Numbered from the stretch's first letter, positions 27,107 through 37,563 are shown. The stretch is DNA of 64,000 nt from Lactobacillus iners DSM 13335 (GCF_000160875.1 NZ_GG700805.1:124001-188000); one strand, 5' to 3'. Translations and numbers: made by a program. Notes: generated from the letters alone by a model not told the origin.

Positions 27107-29296
27107 ATGTTGAAGCAGCGTGAAGCAAAAATAATTACATCTAAAGTATCAATACCATTAAAAGCTACTAAAAGAGATGGTAGTGTTTATGATTTTGCTC
27201 TTTATAAGTTAAGAATGGTGATAGACAATTTAGGTTTAGCTAAAAATGAGCAGGTTATTTTGTCTGCAATTTTAAGCCAGTTGGCTAGCAAGGAAAATGT
27301 TACAACTGTTGAAATCGCTTCTGCTTTTGTTAGAGTTTTGAGAGAGATGGGGTTCACGCAAGCTGCCCAACAATATATTGATTATCGTAAGCAAGATGAA
27401 GCAAATTTCGTGCGTCAGACAGGTACTACGGATCGTTTGCATCGCTTGCTTGAGCATGATCCAACTATTGTTAATGAAAATGCTAATAAAGATTCACGTG
27501 TTTTTTCTACTCAACGTGATTTAACTGCTGGAACAGTAGGTAAGACGATCGGTTTAACTTTGATGCCTGAGCATATTGCTAAAGCACATTTACGTGGTGA
27601 TATTCACTGGCACGATTTAGATTACACTCCATTAAGTCCAATGACTAACTGTTGTTTGATTGATTTCAAAGAAATGTTGAGCCATGGTTTCACAATAGGT
27701 AATGCTGAAATCGAATCACCACATTCTATTCAAACGGCGACAGCACATATGTCACAAATTATTGCCAATGTTGCTTCAAGCCAATATGGTGGTTGTTCAG
27801 CTGATCGAGTGGATGAAGTTTTAGCTCCATATGCTCGGAAGAATTATCAAAAACATCTTGATGAAGCTGCTGAATTTTTTGATGATCAAGAAAAAATTAA
27901 AGCCTTTGCTAAAAAACGTACTAAAAAAGATATTTATGATGCAATGCAAGCATTGGAATATGAGATTAATACCTTGTTCTCTACTCAGGGTCAAACTCCA
28001 TTTACTACTTTAGGTTTCGGTTTAGGTACTGATTGGTTTGAACGTGAAATTCAAAAGTCTATTTTAAAGATTAGAATTGAAGGGTTAGGCAGGACAAGTC
28101 GTACAGCAATTTTTCCGAAACTGGTCTTTACATTAAAACGTGGACTTAATTTAAATCCAACTGATCCTAACTATGATATCAAGCAACTTGCTCTAGAATG
28201 TTCAACCAAGAGAATGTATCCTGATGTTTTGATGTATGATACGATAGTTGCGATCACAGGTTCGTTTAAAGTACCGATGGGTTGTCGTTCATTTTTGCAA
28301 GGTTGGAAAGACGAAAATGGCAAAGAAGTCAACGCTGGTCGTATGAACTTAGGAGTTGTGACTATTAACTTGCCTCGAATTGCAATGGAATCTAAGGGTG
28401 ACATAGATCTATTCTGGTCTATTTTGAAAGAACGTCTTCAAACTGCTCATGAAGCTTTACAAATTAAAGCTGATAGGTGCAGACAAGCTAAGCCTGATAA
28501 TGCTCCTATTTTGTATGAAAATGGTGCCTTTGGCAAAAGATTGCCTGCCGATGGTGACATTAATGATTTGTTCAAAAATAAGAGAGCGACTATCTCATTA
28601 GGTTATATCGGTTTATATGAAGTAGGTACAGTTTTTTACGGTAGCTGCTGGGAACACAATGAAGAAGCTCACCAATTTACAATTAATATTGTTAAGAAAT
28701 TGCATGATGCTTGCATTAAGTGGGAGGAAGAAGATCCAAATCACTATCACTATAGTGTTTATTCCACACCTAGTGAGAGTTTGACTGATAGATTTTGTCG
28801 TTTGGATACTGCCAAATTTGGTATTGTTAAAGACATTACAGATAAGGAATATTATACAAATTCATTCCACTATGATGTACGTAAGCATCCAACACCTTTT
28901 GAAAAAATAGATTTTGAAGCTCCATATCCTCATTATGCTGCAGGTGGTTTTATTCATTATTGTGAATATCCTAACTTAAGACAGAACCCTAAAGCTTTGG
29001 AAGCTGTTTGGGATTATGCATATGATAAAGTAGGTTATTTAGGTACTAATACACCGATAGATCGTTGCTTTAAATGCAACTTTGCAGGAGAATTTGAAGC
29101 TACAGCTAAGGGATTTCAATGTCCTAAGTGCGGAAATCATGATCCGGAAAGTTGTGATTGTGTAAAGAGAACTTGTGGTTATTTAGGAAATCCTTTAAAA
29201 CGTCCGATGGTACATGGTAGACACGAGGAAATTGTTCATCGCAAAAAACATATGAGTTATCGAATGGAAGAAAAGTTAGCTAACGATAATAAATAA
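27107..29296 (+). CDS. nrdD: Anaerobic ribonucleoside-triphosphate reductase
   Basis: A 729-residue glycyl-radical enzyme that makes deoxyribonucleotides without oxygen. An ATP-cone begins near residue 15 (ATKRDGSVYDFALYKL), the catalytic barrel follows (PMTNCCLIDFKEML), and the C-terminus has a four-Cys zinc site (CFKCNF ... CPKCGNHD) and the radical Gly691 in RTCGYLG. The start follows GAGGGAGA. It forms an operon with nrdG, which activates it. Length is normal for the family. Confidence 0.95.
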   Translation: MLKQREAKIITSKVSIPLKATKRDGSVYDFALYKLRMVIDNLGLAKNEQVILSAILSQLASKENVTTVEIASAFVRVLREMGFTQAAQQYIDYRKQDEANFVRQTGTTDRLHRLLEHDPTIVNENANKDSRVFSTQRDLTAGTVGKTIGLTLMPEHIAKAHLRGDIHWHDLDYTPLSPMTNCCLIDFKEMLSHGFTIGNAEIESPHSIQTATAHMSQIIANVASSQYGGCSADRVDEVLAPYARKNYQKHLDEAAEFFDDQEKIKAFAKKRTKKDIYDAMQALEYEINTLFSTQGQTPFTTLGFGLGTDWFEREIQKSILKIRIEGLGRTSRTAIFPKLVFTLKRGLNLNPTDPNYDIKQLALECSTKRMYPDVLMYDTIVAITGSFKVPMGCRSFLQGWKDENGKEVNAGRMNLGVVTINLPRIAMESKGDIDLFWSILKERLQTAHEALQIKADRCRQAKPDNAPILYENGAFGKRLPADGDINDLFKNKRATISLGYIGLYEVGTVFYGSCWEHNEEAHQFTINIVKKLHDACIKWEEEDPNHYHYSVYSTPSESLTDRFCRLDTAKFGIVKDITDKEYYTNSFHYDVRKHPTPFEKIDFEAPYPHYAAGGFIHYCEYPNLRQNPKALEAVWDYAYDKVGYLGTNTPIDRCFKCNFAGEFEATAKGFQCPKCGNHDPESCDCVKRTCGYLGNPLKRPMVHGRHEEIVHRKKHMSYRMEEKLANDNK

Positions 29297-29320
29297 TCAA
29301 GTGTTAGAAGGGGATTTATT

Positions 29321-30034
29321 GTGCCTGAGCGTGATAAAAACAAACAAGATGGGCCTGATATTAGAAGTAATTTAATTAAGGTCAATGTTGGTGGAGATAC
29401 GCTATTTGTTGATTCCAATCAATATCGGCTAAAACGTAGAAAAGCTAAATATATTGATACCAAACAACGTCACCCCAAGAATCCTAAACCGCAGGAGTGG
29501 ATTTCAGAAAAATATTCCCAACATAAAATTGCTGACTATAAACCTTTTAATTTCGTTGATGGTGAAGGCGTTAGGTGCTCACTTTATGTTAGTGGATGTT
29601 TGTTTGATTGCCCTGGTTGTTATAATTTAGCTGCTCAGAATTTTAATTATGGTATGCCATATACTCAAGAATTAGAAGACAAAATTATAGCTGATATTGC
29701 TCAACCTTATGTACAGGGATTGACTTTATTAGGTGGTGAACCATTTTTAAATACTTGGGTTTGTCTGAAATTGATTAATAGGATGCGAAAAGAGTTTGGT
29801 CATGATAAAGATATTTGGTCTTGGTCTGGCTATACTTGGGATGAATTGCAATTGGAAACAGACGACAAAAAAGAAATGTTGTCGAAGATAGATATCTTAG
29901 TTGATGGACGTTTTTTAGATCCATTAAAGGATTTAACTTTACAATTTAGAGGCTCAAGCAATCAACGAATTATTGATGTTCAAAAGTCATTTGCAGCTGG
30001 ACATGTCGTTATTTGGGACAAACTTGTCAGATAA
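29321..30034 (+). CDS. nrdG: NrdD-activating radical SAM enzyme with extended N-terminus
   Basis: A 237-residue activase that generates the glycyl radical on NrdD. The radical-SAM cluster motif C93-x3-C97-x2-C100 (SGCLFDCPGCYN) and LTLLGGEPFLN are present. The first 70 or so residues (about 50 more than the shorter NrdG proteins I know) are basic and of unknown role. Translation starts at GTG 29321 with AGAAGGGG upstream; there is no later Met before the catalytic core, so the extension appears genuine. It lies 24 bases after nrdD and ends at the terminator at 30034. Confidence 0.92.
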   Translation: MPERDKNKQDGPDIRSNLIKVNVGGDTLFVDSNQYRLKRRKAKYIDTKQRHPKNPKPQEWISEKYSQHKIADYKPFNFVDGEGVRCSLYVSGCLFDCPGCYNLAAQNFNYGMPYTQELEDKIIADIAQPYVQGLTLLGGEPFLNTWVCLKLINRMRKEFGHDKDIWSWSGYTWDELQLETDDKKEMLSKIDILVDGRFLDPLKDLTLQFRGSSNQRIIDVQKSFAAGHVVIWDKLVR

Positions 30035-30075
30035 GAAGTAATTTGGTACATGGAGTATTGATTACTTCTTTTTTT
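30034..30075 (+). terminator. Intrinsic terminator of nrdDG
   Basis: GAAGTAAT and ATTACTTC arms with a T7 tail directly after the stop codon. Confidence 0.82.
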
Positions 30076-30136
30076 AGTGCAAAAAGGTAAAATTCTTGCT
30101 AAACTTAAATTAAGATAGATTTATTTGGAGGAAAAA

Positions 30137-31357
30137 ATGAAAACGGCACACGGCACACGGCCAAGAGATGAAATTAATTTAGTTTGGCTTTTACTGGGTG
30201 AACTATTAGATTGGATTGGTGCAAGTTTTATATGGCCCTTAACCTCAGTATATTTGAATAAAAATTTACATGTTTCGCTAGCTATTGTAGGAATTGTTAT
30301 CTTATGCAATTGTTTGGCTAATATGGTTGGTTCAGTTATTGCTGGATGGGCTTATGATAGGTATAATCCTTATTATTTATTAATAGCTGGAGCTAGTATT
30401 GATGCTACAGTTTTATTTTGTATTGCCTTAAATCATAGTTGGCCTATATATTGGTTTTGGATGACATTAACTGGTTTTCTTGCTGGATGGAATGGTGCTT
30501 TAATCAATTCAATTGCTACTAGTATACATTCGCATCCAAGTCGCTATGTTTTTAATATGCTATTTTTTGCTCAAAATTTAGGTGTAGTATTAGGAACTTT
30601 ATTTGTAGGTTATCTATATGATTACTCAATTACGATGCTGTTCGTCATTGCTGCATTGCTATTTGTTGGTGTAAGTATTAATGCTATTTTAAATTATCGC
30701 CCATCAATTCAATTTCACAAAGAAAGATTGGCTGCTAAGATTCATAATCAGCAAAAAATCAAGTATGAAAAAATGCCTATGAATAATTTCAAAATGACTT
30801 TTGGGTTATTTATAACTATTGGCATTATTTGGTTGATGTATATGAACTGGGAATCTAATTTATCAGTTTACATGGTTTCATTAGGGATTCCTTTTCATCT
30901 ATATAGTTTTTTATGGACTATTAATGCTGGAATTATTGTAGTTATACAGATTTTTATGAGCAGATATCCTAATATCTTTAAAACGCTATTTCACCAGATA
31001 GTATTTGGTATCAGTATGTTTGCTATTTCATTTATCACTTTAATCTTTGCAAAAGATTTTTTTCACTTCGTTCTTTCAATGATTACTTTAACTTTAGGTG
31101 AAGCGACAGCAATGCCAGCAATTCCAGCTTACATTAATGATTTGTCACCAACTAGTAGTAAAGGAAAGTATCAAGGACTTACTTTATCTACTTCATCGAT
31201 CGGGCGAGCTTTGGGCCCATTATTTGGTGGTATAGTTATTGATAATTGGGGATACATTAATTTCTTTATTGTTGCAGCAATAGGAATATTTTTAACTTTA
31301 GTGTTAATTGGTCCCTTACATAAACAATTAAAAAAGCAGTTTGTTCTTTATAAATAA
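30137..31357 (+). CDS. Major facilitator superfamily transporter
   Basis: A 406-residue, 12-helix MFS protein with the loop motif GWAYDRYNPYYLL and a duplicated half (KGKYQGLTLSTSSIGRALGPLFGG) as in multidrug or sugar efflux members. I start at the ATG 30137, preceded by GGAGG; the upstream TTG overlaps the ribosome binding site. The substrate is unknown. Monocistronic by position. Confidence 0.85.
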   Translation: MKTAHGTRPRDEINLVWLLLGELLDWIGASFIWPLTSVYLNKNLHVSLAIVGIVILCNCLANMVGSVIAGWAYDRYNPYYLLIAGASIDATVLFCIALNHSWPIYWFWMTLTGFLAGWNGALINSIATSIHSHPSRYVFNMLFFAQNLGVVLGTLFVGYLYDYSITMLFVIAALLFVGVSINAILNYRPSIQFHKERLAAKIHNQQKIKYEKMPMNNFKMTFGLFITIGIIWLMYMNWESNLSVYMVSLGIPFHLYSFLWTINAGIIVVIQIFMSRYPNIFKTLFHQIVFGISMFAISFITLIFAKDFFHFVLSMITLTLGEATAMPAIPAYINDLSPTSSKGKYQGLTLSTSSIGRALGPLFGGIVIDNWGYINFFIVAAIGIFLTLVLIGPLHKQLKKQFVLYK

Positions 31358-31471
31358 CAATTATCATAACTTTTTTCATAATAAAGAAAAATTAAACTAT
31401 ATTTTGACTATACCAAGCTTTTTAATCATGCTATCATATAAAGTAACAGTTTACTTAAAGGAGGAAAATTA

Positions 31472-33421
31472 ATGACAAATATAAATATTCGTGGTGGTAT
31501 TGGTAATATTATTGAACCAGATACTAATGCACGTCCTCAGGACAACTTATATCTAGCGGTTAATTCGGAATGGCTAAAAAAGGCTGAAATTCCTTCAGAT
31601 CGTTCACGCACTGGAAGTTTTGATAAAATAGATGAAAATTTGGAAAAGCAACTTATGAAAGATTTTTCTGAATTTGCCAAAGCTTCTAAAGAGTTACCTG
31701 AGGTTAAGAATTTTGATAAGGCGGTAGAATTATATAAGATTGCCAATAATTTTGAAAAAAGAAATGCCGATGGTGCTAAGCCAATTCAATTAGATTTAAA
31801 ATTATTAGAAGGCTTGCGTGATTTAAACGATTTCAATTTAAAAGCTGCAGATTTAACGAAGGCTGCTTTTACTTTACCATTCAATTTTAGTGTACAAACT
31901 GATATGAAAAATACTAAAGTTAATGCGTTGCATTTTAGTGGTCCAGGTCTATTTTTGCCGGATACTACTGTTTATAAGACTGATTCGGCTAAGCAGCTTT
32001 TAGATGTTTTTGAAAAGCAATCTATTAACTTGTTACATATGGCTGGTATTGATGAAACAGTTGCTAAAAAATATGTTCAAGATGCTATTAGTTATGATGC
32101 CCGTTTAGCTGAAGTAGTAAAATCTACAGAAGAGTGGGCAGATTATCCAGCAATGTATAATCCAACTGATATTTCTGATTTTGAAGCAAAATTCAGTTCA
32201 TTTAAAATTGATCAATATTTGAACGAATTATTCCCTGAAAAGCCAAATAGAATCATTGTTGCAGAACCAAGATATCTAGATAATGTTGAAAAATTAATTA
32301 ATAATAACCTCTTTGATGAAATTAAAGGTTGGTTAATAGTTGAATTTATTAATGATGTAGCATGTTACCTTTCCCAAGACTTTAGAGAAGCAGCTTTTCC
32401 ATTTAGTCAAGCATTATCAGGACAACCCGAATTAGCTGCTGGTGAGAAACAAGCATACAGAATTGCTAGTGGTGCTTTTAGTGAAGTTGTTGGAGTTTAC
32501 TATGGTCAAACATATTTTGGATCTGAAGCTAAAGCTGATGTGTTAGATATGATCCATAATATGATTGATGTATATGAAAAACGTATTGCTGAAAATGAAT
32601 GGTTATCTCAAGCTACTAAAGACAAAGCAATCACTAAGTTGCGTGCGTTAATTTTGAAAGTAGGATATCCTAGCAAAATTAAGGAATATTACAATCGTTT
32701 GCAAATCATGACCGAAAAAACAGGCGGGACTTTGTATTCAAATATGAGTAAGATCTCACAAGCATCATTGCAGTACGAATTAGAACAATTGTATAAGCCA
32801 GTAGACCGCACTGTTTGGTTAATGCCAGGACATTTAGTTAACGCTTGTTATGATCCTCAGCGTAATGATATTACCTTCCCAGCTGCTATTTTACAAAAGC
32901 CATTTTACAGTTTAGAGCAAAGCCGTAGTACAAATTATGGTGGTATTGGTGTGGTTATTGCTCATGAAATTTCTCACGCTTTTGATAACAATGGTGCTAA
33001 GTTTGATGAATTTGGTAATATGAAGAATTGGTGGACAGAGCAAGATGCCATTGAATTTAAAAAACGTACACAAGCTGAAATTGATTTATTCGATGGGATT
33101 GAATATGGTCCAGTTACATTAAATGGTAAGCAAATTGTTTCAGAAAACGTTGCTGATCAAGGCGGACTAACAGCAGCTGTTGAAGCCAATAAGATTGAAC
33201 ATGGTGATATGAAAGAATTGTTTGAAAACTTTGCACGTGTGTGGGCAAACAAACAATATAGTGAATCGATTAAAACGCAAGTTGCAGTTGATGTTCATGC
33301 TCCTGGTCCAGAGCGAGCTAATGTTCAATCACAATGTCAAGAAGAATTCTACAAGGCATTTGATGTTAAACCAGAAGATGGTATGTGGTTAGATCCAGAA
33401 AAACGTGTAGTTATCTGGTAA
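31472..33421 (+). CDS. pepO: M13 family endopeptidase PepO
   Basis: A 649-residue cytoplasmic zinc oligopeptidase related to neprilysin. The zinc site is HEISH (H498, E499, H502) with the third ligand E558 in SENVADQGG. PepO cleaves internal bonds of peptides from casein or other proteins, supplying amino acids to an auxotroph. No signal peptide is present. AAAGGAGG lies before the start. Ends at the terminator at 33456. Confidence 0.95.
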   Translation: MTNINIRGGIGNIIEPDTNARPQDNLYLAVNSEWLKKAEIPSDRSRTGSFDKIDENLEKQLMKDFSEFAKASKELPEVKNFDKAVELYKIANNFEKRNADGAKPIQLDLKLLEGLRDLNDFNLKAADLTKAAFTLPFNFSVQTDMKNTKVNALHFSGPGLFLPDTTVYKTDSAKQLLDVFEKQSINLLHMAGIDETVAKKYVQDAISYDARLAEVVKSTEEWADYPAMYNPTDISDFEAKFSSFKIDQYLNELFPEKPNRIIVAEPRYLDNVEKLINNNLFDEIKGWLIVEFINDVACYLSQDFREAAFPFSQALSGQPELAAGEKQAYRIASGAFSEVVGVYYGQTYFGSEAKADVLDMIHNMIDVYEKRIAENEWLSQATKDKAITKLRALILKVGYPSKIKEYYNRLQIMTEKTGGTLYSNMSKISQASLQYELEQLYKPVDRTVWLMPGHLVNACYDPQRNDITFPAAILQKPFYSLEQSRSTNYGGIGVVIAHEISHAFDNNGAKFDEFGNMKNWWTEQDAIEFKKRTQAEIDLFDGIEYGPVTLNGKQIVSENVADQGGLTAAVEANKIEHGDMKELFENFARVWANKQYSESIKTQVAVDVHAPGPERANVQSQCQEEFYKAFDVKPEDGMWLDPEKRVVIW

Positions 33422-33455
33422 TCAAAAAGTTGATATTGATTCATTAGATGTATTT

Positions 33456-33494
33456 AAAACCATATTTCGATATTTTATCGGAGTATGGTTTTTA
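33456..33494 (+). terminator. Intrinsic terminator after pepO
   Basis: AAAACCATA and TATGGTTTTT arms with an inner CGATA/TATCG pairing. Confidence 0.8.
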
Positions 33495-33517
33495 TACTGC
33501 TTTGATTCAGACATAAT

Positions 33518-33554
33518 AAAAAACCCGAAATTCGGATAAAAATTCGGGTTTTTT
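33518..33554. terminator. Bidirectional terminator between pepO and pepC
   Basis: AAAAAACCCGAA pairs with TTCGGGTTTTTT. It serves pepC on the minus strand and backs up the pepO terminator. Confidence 0.9.
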
Positions 33555-33566
33555 ATTATATTTGTG

Positions 33567-34877
33567 TTATGCTATGGAATCCCAAGGCTTCAATGGTTCT
33601 GGTTCAGATTGAGCGATTTGCTTTTGTTCATCAGTTAAGTACTTCTTGTGCACAACAACTTCATAAACAAATTCTTCAAACCATTGATCGCTCATTGTAA
33701 AGTAACCCTTAGTAGCAATTTTGTCGCCCCAGGAGTTTTCTACTTTCCATTTTCTGACAGTCTCACCATCTAAGTCTACACCTGTGATAGTCATAGCGTG
33801 GGAAACAGTACCTTCACGAGTTTCCAAACGTTCTTTCTTAGTCATAGTAGTGTCGACGTCAAATAGTTGATCTAATTGGTACAAGTCAGTATCCAAGTAG
33901 CCAGTTTTATTATCTTTTTGCTTGCCAACATCATTACCAAACCAAACTGTTTCATTGTCTTTTAATTGAGCAATAGTTGCTTTACGCAAAACATCCATTG
34001 GAACGTTTAAGAAGGTAATAGGAATACCACCATTAACATTGTCTTCAAATGGTAATGAGTATAATTTGTTATATTCATGGTCAGGTGCGTTAGTTAAACA
34101 AACGTAATCTGAGAAGTCAAAGTTAATATATTTCTTGAAGAATTCTACTGGTGTTAAGTTCTTGTCCAAATGATATTTCTTGTCATCGTCTTTGTATTCT
34201 AAGTCAAATGTTTTCGGAGGTTCACCAACTGCTAGAGCAGTCATACGATATACTTCGTTTAAGAATTCTTTGCGTTTTGCTTCAACTTCTTCAAGTTTAC
34301 CTTCTTGCACAAGTTTACGTAAGACTAAAGCATCTTTGCGTTCTTTTCTACCTAAAGATTCTGCTAAAGCAGCAGTATGATTAGTGTTGTATGTTTCAGG
34401 CATAGCATAGCTTGGCACTACACCGTACTTTTGAACTAGAGAAGCAGCCATTGCCCATTGTCCACCATCTTCACCGGCAAATCTTAAATATTCTTGTACA
34501 GTTCTATCTTCTAAAGGTTGGTTAGCACTATTGATGATTTCATCGTAGAATCTATTAGCACGTTCAATTTTATCCCAGAAAAAGTTGTATGCTTGGGACA
34601 AAGTGAAATTTTTAACTTTATGTTTTACACCGAATTCATGTCGTAAGGTATTTAATGTAGAAAATAACCAGCAACGACCTGATTGTTGTTGATTAGTTAC
34701 ATTTTCTGTATCTACTTCAATAGAAAATACATGATTTAATTTATCTCCTAATTCAGGATTAAATGAAGCTTCTAATAATCCAGATTTCATTGCAGCACGT
34801 GCAACAACTTTATTTCGTGCATTATTAAAGCTCTCTTGAAAATCTTTTAGTTCTTCAAATGTTAATTCATGAGCCAT
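33567..34877 (-). CDS. pepC: Cysteine aminopeptidase C
   Basis: A 436-residue C1-family (bleomycin hydrolase-type) aminopeptidase that trims N-terminal residues from peptides in the cytoplasm. The triad is C69 (QQSGRCWLF), H360 (SHAMTITG) and N381 (ENSWGD). The length is usual for a PepC hexamer subunit. It is a single-gene unit, convergent with pepO. Confidence 0.96.
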   Translation of the reverse strand: MAHELTFEELKDFQESFNNARNKVVARAAMKSGLLEASFNPELGDKLNHVFSIEVDTENVTNQQQSGRCWLFSTLNTLRHEFGVKHKVKNFTLSQAYNFFWDKIERANRFYDEIINSANQPLEDRTVQEYLRFAGEDGGQWAMAASLVQKYGVVPSYAMPETYNTNHTAALAESLGRKERKDALVLRKLVQEGKLEEVEAKRKEFLNEVYRMTALAVGEPPKTFDLEYKDDDKKYHLDKNLTPVEFFKKYINFDFSDYVCLTNAPDHEYNKLYSLPFEDNVNGGIPITFLNVPMDVLRKATIAQLKDNETVWFGNDVGKQKDNKTGYLDTDLYQLDQLFDVDTTMTKKERLETREGTVSHAMTITGVDLDGETVRKWKVENSWGDKIATKGYFTMSDQWFEEFVYEVVVHKKYLTDEQKQIAQSEPEPLKPWDSIA

Positions 34878-34947
34878 CTATAATTTTCCTTTAATTTTTT
34901 TAATGAATATATTTATTATATGTTATATTAATATGTTTTTGCTAGTC

Positions 34948-36375
34948 TTATCTTTTTTTTAATTCATCTAATAATTCTTGCTTTTTTATCGGTGGAATAA
35001 AAGGAATGGTAATAAAGGCAACTGGAGATTTACGTATAACTATTGTGATTGAGTATGTATTAAGTAGCCATTGCAACGGACCTTGTTTTATTGCAAAAAA
35101 TTCGACATCACTAATAAGTGTGTATAGACATATTTTATTTAACATTCCAGTTCTCGAGATGATTGTATTTTTAGAAATGATAATATTTGTAAAAATCATG
35201 TGTATTATTTGTATTAGATAGCTAATCAGAATAACTCCACAAATGATAAATATGTATAAATTTTGCTTAGCAATGGCAATTATTAATAGAATAATAAATG
35301 GTACAAAAAATATAATGCTTAATCGTTTCAATAATGCAGAATTATTTTCTAAAGCGATATTTTTAAAAGAAAACTTTGGAAAAAACTGGTGTAGATTTTC
35401 GTACATCGGTGTCGTTTTAATAAATGGTAGAAATGTATTTCTATTAGCATTATTATCTTGTGGGATAGCAGGCGATGCTGAATACGTTTCAACAGTATGT
35501 ATACCTAATAATTGCATAATTAAGTTTTGTCGAATAGCAATTGTTTTGATATATATTTTTTTAAAAGAATTGGTTCTATGTTCAATAAAACCGTTAATAC
35601 TATAAAAAGTATCTTTATCATCTAGCAATTTAAAATTACCATATATAATAAATTGATTAATTAGTAAAAAGCATAAGGCCAATATTGTTGCTGTAGACCA
35701 AAATAAAGTACTATTTTTAATATATGTATAGATAAAGTTAGGAAGATAATGACGCAAATTAATATTATCTATTACTGAAGTGACGATGGCGATAATACTT
35801 ATATATGCAACAATATTAATTGAAGTAAGTGATGACAACATTACATCTAAAATGTTGGTTTTAAATAGCAAACGTTCATTTTGATTAGCAATAAAGTCGC
35901 CTTTAATGAATTGTTTAAGGCTGTATTTACTTTCATTAGTTCCACCCAGATTAATCAGATCTTTAATTCGTTTGCATTCTATTAAACTAATACAATTGAA
36001 ATTCAGGGTTCCTTCTTCATCGGAGTTAACACCAGTATCAACAACTAGATTAGTATGTTTAAAAATACGAAAGATTATTGGAGTATGTTGATTAGATTGT
36101 CTAACATTTTTAATTAGAAATTGTCTTTGACTAATATTGAAAATACCTTTTTGAATGATTATTTTTTCATTATCAATATAATATTTAAAATTTAGCCAGT
36201 AGTAGATTGACATGAATAGGTTGGTTAGTGGAGCTAAAAAAATATATTTAACATATGATAAATCATGTAGAAATTGGGCATGTTTCAAGTATAACCAGCT
36301 AAATATCAGTGTGATTATAATACACAAGAGTAAATATAAAAAAATAGGTAAGGGACTAGTATGACGTGTTTTCAT
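34948..36375 (-). CDS. Membrane protein with PH-like domains (YdbT-like)
   Basis: A 475-residue membrane protein. Several transmembrane helices alternate with bPH2/DUF304-type beta segments (IIQKGIFNISQRQFLIKNVRQSN and TIISRTGMLNKICLYTLISDVEF), the layout of YdbT. It overlaps the shorter upstream partner by 20 bases, making a YdbS-YdbT-like pair. The role in lactobacilli is not established; in Bacillus the pair is linked to resistance to some antimicrobial peptides, so envelope defence is a reasonable guess. Confidence 0.72.
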   Translation of the reverse strand: MKTRHTSPLPIFLYLLLCIIITLIFSWLYLKHAQFLHDLSYVKYIFLAPLTNLFMSIYYWLNFKYYIDNEKIIIQKGIFNISQRQFLIKNVRQSNQHTPIIFRIFKHTNLVVDTGVNSDEEGTLNFNCISLIECKRIKDLINLGGTNESKYSLKQFIKGDFIANQNERLLFKTNILDVMLSSLTSINIVAYISIIAIVTSVIDNINLRHYLPNFIYTYIKNSTLFWSTATILALCFLLINQFIIYGNFKLLDDKDTFYSINGFIEHRTNSFKKIYIKTIAIRQNLIMQLLGIHTVETYSASPAIPQDNNANRNTFLPFIKTTPMYENLHQFFPKFSFKNIALENNSALLKRLSIIFFVPFIILLIIAIAKQNLYIFIICGVILISYLIQIIHMIFTNIIISKNTIISRTGMLNKICLYTLISDVEFFAIKQGPLQWLLNTYSITIVIRKSPVAFITIPFIPPIKKQELLDELKKR

Positions 36376-36829
36376 TGGTATGCTCCTTAATAGCTTGATT
36401 CATACATTTAATAAATTCGTCAGCCTGTTTTTTATTGATAGCAGGAATAGTTATTTCATTGGCTAATGTAACTACACTAACACTTTTAGTATTTGTTAAT
36501 AATTCAAGAGGTCCATTGGACTTAGTAACTGTATAAATTTTGGACCAGGCAATATAAATTTTCTTTCTGATGATTAAGCCTCGATGTATGATAACACCAC
36601 TATCATTTATTTTGATACCTAACATTTTATACTCTAAGGGGGTATAGATGAGCATAAGGATTAATAAAAAAACGATTAATACTATTGCTAAATATGTAAT
36701 TATATTATGCATTTCTGAACTAAGTTTTAAGAGATACTGTGAACCAATAATTATTGCCAAAATAGCTATCATAACAATTGAATAGATTGCTCTAATTATA
36801 ATTAATTTGCTAGAAGTTTGATATTTCAT
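36356..36829 (-). CDS. PH-domain membrane protein (YdbS-like)
   Basis: A 157-residue protein with two N-terminal membrane helices followed by a bPH2-type domain (KINDSGVIIHRGLIIRKKIYIAWSKIYTV). I choose the Met at 36829, which has GGAGG eight bases upstream, over the Met at 37006 whose first 59 residues are unlike the family. It begins the two-gene operon with the YdbT-like protein. Confidence 0.72.
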   Translation of the reverse strand: MKYQTSSKLIIIRAIYSIVMIAILAIIIGSQYLLKLSSEMHNIITYLAIVLIVFLLILMLIYTPLEYKMLGIKINDSGVIIHRGLIIRKKIYIAWSKIYTVTKSNGPLELLTNTKSVSVVTLANEITIPAINKKQADEFIKCMNQAIKEHTNENTSY

Positions 36830-36991
36830 AGTATTTCCTCCATATTTTGATATCCAATCTATTTTGATGTCAATTATACCATTGTAATACGTAAATGCAA
36901 CAGTATAATTAGTGCTGGATTGTTTTTCTGGACAACATGTCGTAATATATAATTCAAGCTGATATATAACATGATGAGGTAATATATTAAT

Positions 36992-37453
36992 ATGGTTTAT
37001 TTTCAAAAAATGACTCCGGAAGGTTATAAAAAAATTGAAACTGAAATCGCTGAATTAAAAAAGGATCGTCCCAGGCGAATAAAGATCTTGCAAGAAGCTC
37101 GTAGTTTAGGAGATTTATCCGAAAATTCTGAATATACTGAGGCTAAGCGAGATCTGGGGCATTTACAAAGTCGGTTGCGGTTTTTGAATAAGCAATTACA
37201 ATATGCTCAAATAGTACAAAAAAATAATGATGGTGTAATTGATTTAGGGTCTCAAGTTGAAATTCAATTTGAAGATGAAGTAGAAATAGAACCATATACA
37301 ATCGTCGGCACCTTAGAAGCTGATGTAATAGACAATAAGATATCATTTGATTCGCCTTTAGGTGCAGCTTTAATGCATAAAAAAGCAGGAGATTTAGTCA
37401 AAGTAAATGCACCTGCTGGTAGTTATCAAGTTCGGATTATTTCTGTAAAATAA
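36992..37453 (+). CDS. greA: Transcription elongation factor GreA/GreB family
   Basis: A 153-residue protein. The N-terminal coiled coil (about 8-80) has the acidic tip LGDLSENSEYTEAK that enters the RNA polymerase secondary channel and stimulates cleavage of backtracked RNA; the C-terminal domain ends with SPLGAALMHKKAGDLVKV, the FKBP-like part. A GAGG site precedes the ATG. It sits divergently from the PH-domain pair. It is followed by a terminator at 37514. Confidence 0.92.
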   Translation: MVYFQKMTPEGYKKIETEIAELKKDRPRRIKILQEARSLGDLSENSEYTEAKRDLGHLQSRLRFLNKQLQYAQIVQKNNDGVIDLGSQVEIQFEDEVEIEPYTIVGTLEADVIDNKISFDSPLGAALMHKKAGDLVKVNAPAGSYQVRIISVK

Positions 37454-37513
37454 ATTTGTACTAATCAAAATAATATATCAATATTTTTTAAAAGAGTTAA
37501 AACTTTGCATAGT

Positions 37514-37547
37514 AAAAGCATCTATCATTTTTGATAGATGCTTTTTT
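37514..37547. terminator. Bidirectional intrinsic terminator
   Basis: AAAAGCATCTATCA and TGATAGATGCTTTT arms, flanked by T and A tracts. It ends greA on the plus strand and the RiPP export operon on the minus strand. Confidence 0.92.
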
Positions 37548-37563
37548 ATGAAAATAATTTTTA

